Assembly: GCA_937923485.1 (NCBI GenBank)
Contig: CALDUE010000181.1
Location: 1 to 36,826, forward strand
Origin: an uncultured Saprospiraceae bacterium
GTDB lineage: Bacteria; Bacteroidota; Bacteroidia; Chitinophagales; Saprospiraceae
DNA: 36,826 nt
Direction of reading: 5' to 3'
Below, piece after piece: positions 31,773-36,826 of the stretch. Each line of letters opens with the position of its first letter. Positions within the stretch are counted from its first letter, which is position 1. The notes beneath the pieces were generated by a model, which was given only the letters and a program-made list of their open reading frames with translations, had not been told where the DNA came from and ran no database searches. The translations under genes and the position numbers were made by a program.

Positions 31773-32717
31773 ATGAGGATTGCACTTCTACTTCCCCTGC
31801 TTACAATGCTGGCCTCGGTGAATGCTCAGTTTTCACCTGATGGTGGTCAACCTGGCAGCATCGCTGTACACAAAGACTCCGTCGAGTTTGTGGGCTTTGC
31901 AACAGCGCTCGAGGTGGAACTTGGATGGCTGGATGTAGCAGACACGACACTAGGGATTATTGATTTTTTCGTGCGTGATGGAGGGATAGGATCGCCAGAT
32001 TTAAATGTTCAACCGCTTGGGGATGGAGGTATGGCAACCGCTACTTTTTCAATTCCGATTTCTGACAAGCAAGGCGCCGACTTTGTCGTTTTTGAGAATG
32101 GTTTTGCAACAAGTGACACTACCGGATTTTTTGAATTAGCGTTTGTGGAGGTCAGCTCGAATGGGGTTGATTTCTTTCGATTTCCATCTACGAGTCTTTC
32201 GACACCAGAGGATTTCGCAGGCTCCTTTGTAGAATTGGATAGCAGACTTTTAGATGGTCTGGCGGGTCGCTTCTCGTATCCATACGGTGCTCCTTTTGAT
32301 TTGTCAGATTTACCGAATTCTCAACTCCTAGATAAAAGTGCAGTCTCCCACGTACGTGTGGTAGATGTTATTGGTACTGTTGATTCAGCTTTCGCCAAAA
32401 CAGACAGTGATGGCATGGCAGTCATCGACCCCTACCCCACTGCTTTTAATTCTGGCGGGTTTGATCTAGACGCAATTGGTGTCCTTCACAGTAAAACGAT
32501 CTCTTCTACGCGCTCACCTAGCTTGGCAACTCTAGCGAACGAAACCATGATCTTGCGTCAAGGAGAACTTCTTGCATCATTAAATGAGCAATCCACTTGG
32601 TTAGATCAATGCGGCAAACTTTGCCAAACGGGTCGTTTTGCTCCAAGAGTTTCTGGATTTTACTTTGTTGATTCACCAGATGAAAAGATAATTTGGCGAC
32701 GCGTTTGGATCTATTAA
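31773..32717 (+). CDS. Secreted protein of the cobalamin operon
   Basis: The 314-residue protein has a signal peptide (LLPLLTMLASVNAQ) and a beta-rich body with the repeated pattern ADFVVFENGF, FELAFVEVSSNGVDFFRFPS and the closing SGGFDLDAIGVLH. Similar cell-surface proteins accompany btuB-type receptors and DUF4465 genes in other Bacteroidota, as I recall. The last 60 residues hold two Cys and end in WRRVWIY, not a clear sorting domain. Its ATG directly follows the preceding stop codon (TAAATG). It carries an exact 14-mer encoding Ala-Phe-Ala-Lys. A role in surface capture of corrinoids is inferred from the operon. Confidence 0.8.
   Translation: MRIALLLPLLTMLASVNAQFSPDGGQPGSIAVHKDSVEFVGFATALEVELGWLDVADTTLGIIDFFVRDGGIGSPDLNVQPLGDGGMATATFSIPISDKQGADFVVFENGFATSDTTGFFELAFVEVSSNGVDFFRFPSTSLSTPEDFAGSFVELDSRLLDGLAGRFSYPYGAPFDLSDLPNSQLLDKSAVSHVRVVDVIGTVDSAFAKTDSDGMAVIDPYPTAFNSGGFDLDAIGVLHSKTISSTRSPSLATLANETMILRQGELLASLNEQSTWLDQCGKLCQTGRFAPRVSGFYFVDSPDEKIIWRRVWIY
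32388..32401 (-). repeat. Dispersed 14-mer, exact copy 6
   Basis: GTTTTGGCGAAAGC on the minus strand. The plus-strand gene reads the inverse as Ala-Phe-Ala-Lys-Thr. Confidence 0.85.
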
Positions 32718-32737
32718 TCTTATATAAGCAATTTGCG

Positions 32738-33769
32738 ATGAGAGCTAATTTTCAAATACTTCTAGCCGTCTGGTTGTTGGTTTTGGCGCAAGCCTGCACA
32801 GACGCAGATGACGACGTCCAAGTACCTGTCGATACTGGCGCATCAAGTGTGCTCGTACTCAACGAAGGACTTTTTAGACGTGGAAATGCAAACATTTCAG
32901 GGTATGACGCGGAGGCTTCTACTTCCTTAGGGACGGTCTACGACCCAAGCAATAGCGCTGCGGGAGGTTTGGACATTCTACAAAGCGCAACCGAACTTGG
33001 TGACACGCTCGTCCTCGTTGCAAACAACAGTAATTCACTGGTTTTGCTTGAAACAGAGACGCTAGAAGAAATTGATAGATTCGAAGCATTAGGAAGCCCT
33101 AGGTATCTAACTCGCATGGGCAACGGCCAGCTACTTGTTACTGACTTATTTGCGGGGCGATTACTAGAACTTAATCCAGACTTTACGCAGGCACGCATCA
33201 TACCGCAGGAAGGACAAGCAGAAGGGTCCGTGGCGTTTGAGGATGGGGCCTTATTCGCCAGTCCTTCGAGAAATATCGTCTTCTACTACGATGCAATTCT
33301 AGGCGAAGTCACTGATAGTTTGGCCGTCCCATTTCGAGCAAATGGGCTCGTCGTTTTAGATGATGGGCGGATAGGAGTCTGCGGGGGAATTCTTAGTTCA
33401 GGTGAGTCAGGAGGATTGGCAATTGTAGATTGGAACTCAAAGACCATCGATTTCAGCATCAGTTTTAGCGAAAGCGAGAGTAGCCTTTATCCTAGAATAG
33501 CAGTACACCAAAACCAGTTGTTTTGCCTTCAGCGTGACTTGGTAATTGTTCCGTTGGACGACCTTGACTTAACAAGCGTCTCTCGTATTATCCTAGAAAA
33601 TTTTGTTGATCCATACGGACTTGGCATTGATCCTATAAATGGCGAATTCTACATTTCTGATGCTAAAAGCGGTCTCAACTTTGGTGAAGTAATTCGGTTG
33701 AGTCCTGCAGGAGTTCCAATAGATTCGTTTGATGTTGGCATATTCCCGAATGGATTTATTTTCCGCTAA
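32738..33769 (+). CDS. Beta-propeller lipoprotein, BtuG/YncE/DUF5074-like
   Basis: The 343-residue protein (ATG 32738) has a lipoprotein signal with lipobox LAQAC, an acidic linker, and repeated four-stranded blade-like units: SVLVLNEGLFRRGNANISGYD, VLVANNSNSLVLLETETLEEIDRF, SPRYLTRMGNGQLLVTD, and near the end DPYGLGIDPINGEFYISDA. This is the pattern of YncE/DUF5074 propellers. The surface lipoprotein BtuG, which binds B12 with high affinity in Bacteroides, belongs to such a fold. A TTG-started longer frame to 32693 overlaps the preceding gene and is rejected because the signal peptide starts at the ATG. It is the last gene of the riboswitch operon. Confidence 0.87.
   Translation: MRANFQILLAVWLLVLAQACTDADDDVQVPVDTGASSVLVLNEGLFRRGNANISGYDAEASTSLGTVYDPSNSAAGGLDILQSATELGDTLVLVANNSNSLVLLETETLEEIDRFEALGSPRYLTRMGNGQLLVTDLFAGRLLELNPDFTQARIIPQEGQAEGSVAFEDGALFASPSRNIVFYYDAILGEVTDSLAVPFRANGLVVLDDGRIGVCGGILSSGESGGLAIVDWNSKTIDFSISFSESESSLYPRIAVHQNQLFCLQRDLVIVPLDDLDLTSVSRIILENFVDPYGLGIDPINGEFYISDAKSGLNFGEVIRLSPAGVPIDSFDVGIFPNGFIFR
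32780..32793 (+). repeat. Dispersed 14-mer, one mismatch (position 10)
   Basis: GTTTTGGCGCAAGC, encoding Val-Leu-Ala-Gln-Ala at the lipobox of the propeller protein. Confidence 0.5.
33462..33475 (+). repeat. Dispersed 14-mer, one mismatch (position 6)
   Basis: GTTTTAGCGAAAGC, encoding Ser-Phe-Ser-Glu-Ser in the propeller gene. Confidence 0.5.
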
Positions 33770-34227
33770 GCTCGAATAGGTCTTTCCATAAAAAAGTGTG
33801 GAATGCCATCTTCGAGGAATTCATCTCCGTAGGTAGAAAATCCAAATTCCCTATAAAAATCGAGTAGATAGGTCTGTGCGTGAAGCTTGATTGGCGTTGA
33901 TGGCCAACGTTGCTCACAAATCCTAATGCTTTCGTGGAGGATTGGGCGACCGTATCCTTTTCGTCTAACTTTTGGACTTGTGATAATTCTTCCGATAGCG
34001 CAGGCATCGTCAAAGTCTAAACCAGGGGCCAACAGTCGAGTGTAAGCCAAGAGTTCTGAATCTTGCCACTGGCAGAGGTGCAAACTGGATTGGTCAAGCC
34101 CATCCATGTCTTGATAAACACAATCTTGCTCTACTACAAATACTTCGCTACGGAGCTTAAGTATTTCGTAGAGTTGACTGGTTGAGAGTTCGGCAAATGA
34201 ACTAAGTTGGTATTGAGGCCCCTGCAT
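33766..34227 (-). CDS. GNAT N-acetyltransferase, ElaA type
   Basis: The 153-residue protein matches the ElaA branch of GNAT acetyltransferases: the N-terminal LYEILKLRSEVFVVEQDCVYQDMDGLD, then GRIITSPKVRRKGYGRPILHES (acetyl-CoA pyrophosphate loop, Arg-x2-Gly-x-Gly) and the C-terminal YREFGFSTYGDEFLEDGIPHFFM. Substrate is unknown for this group. The 3' end overlaps the convergent propeller gene by four bases, so the two genes end tail to tail without room for a terminator. Confidence 0.92.
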   Translation of the reverse strand: MQGPQYQLSSFAELSTSQLYEILKLRSEVFVVEQDCVYQDMDGLDQSSLHLCQWQDSELLAYTRLLAPGLDFDDACAIGRIITSPKVRRKGYGRPILHESIRICEQRWPSTPIKLHAQTYLLDFYREFGFSTYGDEFLEDGIPHFFMERPIRA

Positions 34228-34257
34228 GGGGACAAGGTACGCGTGCGCCTGGTTCTT

Positions 34258-35043
34258 CTAACCTCTTGCGAGAATGCGCTCTTCGGTTTTAAAGCAGCGC
34301 ATCCACTCTGGAATATCATCACCGCCTTCGCTAATCTTGTTGACTTCTCCGTTGTCCTTGCGCTCATAAATCCAAGTGTGGACTTTTTCGCCTTTCTCAG
34401 CAAGTGAACCAAAACTCAATTTGAACTCGAAGCGCCAAGCATCGGCGGTGCGAGTAGCAACAATGTCATTGCCTTTGTTCTTTGCCAGACCGAGATCAAT
34501 TTCTTGAACACCTTCCAAGTTGTAAAACTCGTTGGCGAGCGAAGCCATATTAAGTGGCTTATTCGAACGTACAGCGACGGCATCTCTGGTGTCGTCCCAT
34601 TGGATGTGCTTCTCAATGATTAGATCGTGCTCATAAAGCAAATCATTGAAGGTAATTGAAGTTGTTTCATGACGTCCTTCTCTAAGTGGTGCTGCCCACT
34701 CTACCTCACGGTCAAAAATCACGAGCATGTGATCTATAGAGGGATTTGGTCTTGTATGAATATTACAACGCATTACCGTGCGCATATCACTGCTTTCAGT
34801 GTACATGCCGATAAGGGCCGTATACATTTCATCCATCTTTGTTGGTGAGATTTGAATGCTCTGATAGCGGAGATCCTCGTCACTTTGAAGGCGTAAAGTG
34901 AGGCGTGCAGCATCACGCTTGAACTTACGATCAAGGTTGCGACTAACGCGCACTTCTTGTGCAGACAGGTCTACTGTAGGCAATACAGTTGCACCGATAA
35001 CTAGACCAACAAGAAGAAGGAGAAGGAAGGATTTGCGTGTCAT
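34258..35043 (-). CDS. Secreted protein of unknown function
   Basis: The 261-residue protein has a clear signal peptide (TRKSFLLLLLVGLVIGATVLP, cleavage near SAQ). The mature part is hydrophilic with alternating helix and strand: LTLRLQSDEDLRYQSIQISPTKMDEMYTAL-like segments, HTRPNPSIDHMLVIFD, and a C-terminal RFEFKLSFGSLAEKGEKVHTWIYE. I recognise no catalytic motif or sorting domain. It seems to belong to a Bacteroidota-restricted group. A TTG six codons upstream is a possible but weaker start. The dgkA-like gene ends 33 bases upstream, so co-transcription with it is likely. Confidence 0.75.
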   Translation of the reverse strand: MTRKSFLLLLLVGLVIGATVLPTVDLSAQEVRVSRNLDRKFKRDAARLTLRLQSDEDLRYQSIQISPTKMDEMYTALIGMYTESSDMRTVMRCNIHTRPNPSIDHMLVIFDREVEWAAPLREGRHETTSITFNDLLYEHDLIIEKHIQWDDTRDAVAVRSNKPLNMASLANEFYNLEGVQEIDLGLAKNKGNDIVATRTADAWRFEFKLSFGSLAEKGEKVHTWIYERKDNGEVNKISEGGDDIPEWMRCFKTEERILARG

Positions 35044-35076
35044 ACGCTTCAAGTGAAGCAAAAACCTCGCCTATTT

Positions 35077-35514
35077 CTACCACAAGTGAGGTAGATAACC
35101 AAGATCATAGAGTTTCGACCCAAATATTAAGATTCCTATAACTGCTGAGGCCATGGAAATAAGCAGCACAGCCCCTGCCGAGAGGTCTTTGATTCTGCCT
35201 GCATGTTCGTGCCATTCAGGGTGAACCAAATCGACGAGAAATTCTATTGATGAATTAAATGCTTCGGCAGTCCAGACGGCCCCGATAGCAAGTGTTAACA
35301 AGCACCACGAATGCGTAGAAAGCGACAGGTAAAGGCCAGCTGCGACGATTAAGACGGTAGCTACTAAGTGAACTTTGGCGTGCGCTTGAGTGGCTAGCAA
35401 AAGCTTTATTCCATTGAAAGCATAGCCAAAGCTCGCTATTCTATCGCGCCACCATGGCCGATCTGTCCGATTTGAGTTGGAAGGTTGCACCGCTGCCAAT
35501 GTACGTGGAACCAT
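35077..35514 (-). CDS. dgkA: Diacylglycerol kinase/undecaprenol kinase family (DgkA)
   Basis: The 145-residue integral membrane kinase has a short basic N-terminus (DRIASFGYAFNGIKLLLATQAHAKVHL), two membrane helices (about 47-65 and 70-85), the catalytic EAFNSSIEFLVDLVHPEWHEHAGRIKDLSAGAVLL (Glu and Asn of the active site, then Lys-Asp-x-Ser-Ala-Gly) and a third helix. In Gram-positive and Bacteroidota contexts it may use undecaprenol or diacylglycerol. Its first 24 or so codons overlap the 3' end of the EEP-fold gene by 74 bases in another frame, and no later start leaves the conserved N-terminus intact. Confidence 0.9.
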   Translation of the reverse strand: MVPRTLAAVQPSNSNRTDRPWWRDRIASFGYAFNGIKLLLATQAHAKVHLVATVLIVAAGLYLSLSTHSWCLLTLAIGAVWTAEAFNSSIEFLVDLVHPEWHEHAGRIKDLSAGAVLLISMASAVIGILIFGSKLYDLGYLPHLW

Positions 35515-36436
35515 CACGTTGTGCCCTATACTGTAGGCATTGAAGATCCTTAGAGTAGAAAATATGTTCTACGGGTCTATCGAAAAGATGCGGAGCACCC
35601 TCATGGTACGTCGGGAACAAGCTTCGGCGGCTGTCTTTCAAATCTGCATTGATCTGAAATGCACTCAGCTCGTTGCTCCAAGGCATGTTGTTGAAATCTC
35701 CAATCGTTATGGAAGGCCCTGAAATATCCGCAACGTAATCAGATAAGGCGGCCAGTTGAGCCTTCATTTCTTGGTATGACCCACTATTAACAGGCGGTGT
35801 AGTCTGAACAGCAACTAAGGTAAGTTCTGGTAATGTTCCCTTACCACTCAAGCATGCGCTGACTTGTACGACATCTCCTATCAAAAAGCTATCGACAGAC
35901 CCCAGTTCTATCCTTGAAAAAAGACCTAAGCCATGAACCCCGATATCCTCAAAGAGATAATAATGAGGATATGCGTGCGTCAAGCTATCAACGAGAAGAT
36001 TCGACCAATCTGGTGTTAGACCTTGAATGGTGACCAAATCTGCATTAGAATTCAGGATTGTTTCAATGCTAGGCGCGCCTTCAACGATCAAATTAGAGGT
36101 CGAATACTGGGAAACTGAGACAGGCTGTAGCTGCTCTGTATCCTTAAAGGCTAAGTCTTGGGCAGATGGCTCTTCAAAAGACGAAACTGCGGACGACCTT
36201 AGAATAAACGCAAGGACTGCAACAGCCAAGAAGGAGCTTTTCATCAGCCTTTCCTGTCTGCAAACTAGTGCTGCTAAGCCAAGAGTGAAAAAACCCACCA
36301 TGATATACGGTGAGCTTTGATTGATTTCTCGCGAAAACACTAAATCTACTGGAAAAAGCATCGTAGCTATAACCAGTGCCATTCCTAGAATGGCTACCGA
36401 GCTGAATACAGCTGGAAGTGTGGTTTTAAGATTCAT
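35441..36436 (-). CDS. Endonuclease/exonuclease/phosphatase-fold membrane protein with lost catalytic residues
   Basis: The 331-residue protein has three N-terminal membrane helices (about 9-33, 43-60, 67-85) and a C-terminal EEP domain. Strands fit the family: ADLVTIQGL (normally ending in the metal-binding Glu of LQE), HGLGLFSRI, ITIGDFNNMPWS (the GDFN motif, intact), VEHIFYS (normally IDHIF) and the last KSDRSAMVA (normally SDH). Two catalytic positions, the Glu and the final His, are therefore replaced by Gly and Arg. The layout is that of YafD-like proteins. An inactive or repurposed domain is inferred. Confidence 0.85.
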   Translation of the reverse strand: MNLKTTLPAVFSSVAILGMALVIATMLFPVDLVFSREINQSSPYIMVGFFTLGLAALVCRQERLMKSSFLAVAVLAFILRSSAVSSFEEPSAQDLAFKDTEQLQPVSVSQYSTSNLIVEGAPSIETILNSNADLVTIQGLTPDWSNLLVDSLTHAYPHYYLFEDIGVHGLGLFSRIELGSVDSFLIGDVVQVSACLSGKGTLPELTLVAVQTTPPVNSGSYQEMKAQLAALSDYVADISGPSITIGDFNNMPWSNELSAFQINADLKDSRRSLFPTYHEGAPHLFDRPVEHIFYSKDLQCLQYRAQRDGSTYIGSGATFQLKSDRSAMVAR

Positions 36437-36696
36437 TTGTAGGGTTCTGGGTATCGCAAAGATAATACCCTAATGTAAATAGCTTGTGAATAATGTATTA
36501 TATGTTATGCTTAGTGTAACAACGGCCAAAGTACAACTTTGATCGGTTTAAGGCATTCAACTCACAGATTGAGGCAACAGTCCCTGTTTTTTAGACTCTT
36601 CATCATCTAATGCATGTCTACTTCTTACTGAAGGTTCAAGCAAAAAGTGTAGAATATCAACTTTTAGAGCTGCTGCCGTTGAAATCAGCGCACTGC

Positions 36697-36826
36697 CTAA
36701 CCGATCATAGACTCGGGCTTCACCCACGCATCAAATTCCTCGGCAGTCAATAACTCGAGCGCTACTCCTGCCTGCTTGAGTGTCGTTCCTTCTGCGTGCG
36801 CTTTTTTGGCAATTTTGGCCGCGTTG
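36697..36826 (-). CDS. fumC: Fumarate hydratase class II, C-terminus (5' part outside the window)
   Basis: The last 42 codons are present: [19 protein letters not shown], then [18 protein letters not shown] and the stop codon. This is the standard C-terminal domain of class II fumarase, including the WVKPE-x-M-x-G end. The enzyme interconverts fumarate and malate in the citric acid cycle. The gap of 260 bases to the EEP gene holds no gene that I can support. Confidence 0.93.
   Translation of the reverse strand, partial: NAAKIAKKAHAEGTTLKQAGVALELLTAEEFDAWVKPESMIG

Noticed and set aside
36557-36727. GTG-started 56-codon minus-strand frame overlapping the end of fumC
   Set aside because: It overlaps a certain coding end in another frame and starts with GTG without a ribosome-binding site; chance is the simpler explanation.
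1-36826. CRISPR arrays, tRNA genes, insertion sequences, phage genes
   Set aside because: No regularly spaced direct repeats, no cloverleaf-like sequence, and no transposase, integrase or phage structural motif was seen on either strand.

Overview
The window is chromosomal DNA of a member of the Bacteroidota, probably a free-living, aerobic, marine-type lineage (Saprospiria-like is a guess). The evidence is promoters of the TTTG-N19-21-TAnnTTTG type, a type IX secretion system (T9SS) plug protein, T9SS-like C-terminal domains, a ribosomal protein L32 without zinc cysteines, and SusC-era style lipoproteins with short lipoboxes. Nearly all genes are housekeeping or envelope genes. No phage, insertion sequence, CRISPR array, tRNA or rRNA was seen.

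Layout. 1-1373: a divergent pair, a partial lipoprotein gene (-) and a helix-turn-helix regulator (+) with a 12-bp inverted repeat at its start. 1594-10000: a long minus-strand block of core genes: metK, a fumarylacetoacetate-hydrolase-family gene, trpS, a Rid deaminase, rpmF with its yceD partner, fabI, recN and a PepSY-type membrane gene. 9332-11183: lemA with two TPM-domain genes. 11220-14746: TolC-type channel, membrane-fusion protein and a TIGR04282/DUF2064-type glycosyltransferase. 14856-17814: T9SS plug (DUF5103) and guaB. 18066-21126: tadA (+), two tandem secreted paralogues (-) and a lipoprotein (+). 21131-28641 (-): pcm, a geranylgeranyl-reductase-family oxidoreductase, a histidine kinase, an ECF-type sigma factor, a sigma54-dependent NtrC-type regulator and hldD. 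28701-33769 (+): a cobalamin riboswitch followed by a four-gene corrinoid-uptake operon. 33766-36826 (-): GNAT acetyltransferase, a secreted unknown, a DgkA-type kinase, an EEP-fold protein with lost catalytic residues, and the 3' end of fumC.

The most unusual signal is not a gene. A 14-bp word, GTTTTGGCGAAAGC, occurs six times exactly and at least six more times with one mismatch, in both orientations, in several reading frames and in intergenic DNA. Two copies pair with degenerate inverse copies to form hairpins between or after genes. This is the behaviour of DNA-uptake-type or chromosome-organising words, and I know of no described one with this sequence in Bacteroidota. Second in interest are the cobalamin operon, in which a DUF4465 protein carries a T9SS sorting domain, and a sigma54-like promoter that lies between the NtrC-type regulator and a 29-residue membrane peptide/sigma-factor unit.

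All calls are from reading the sequence. Family names rest on motif recognition and were not checked by a database search.
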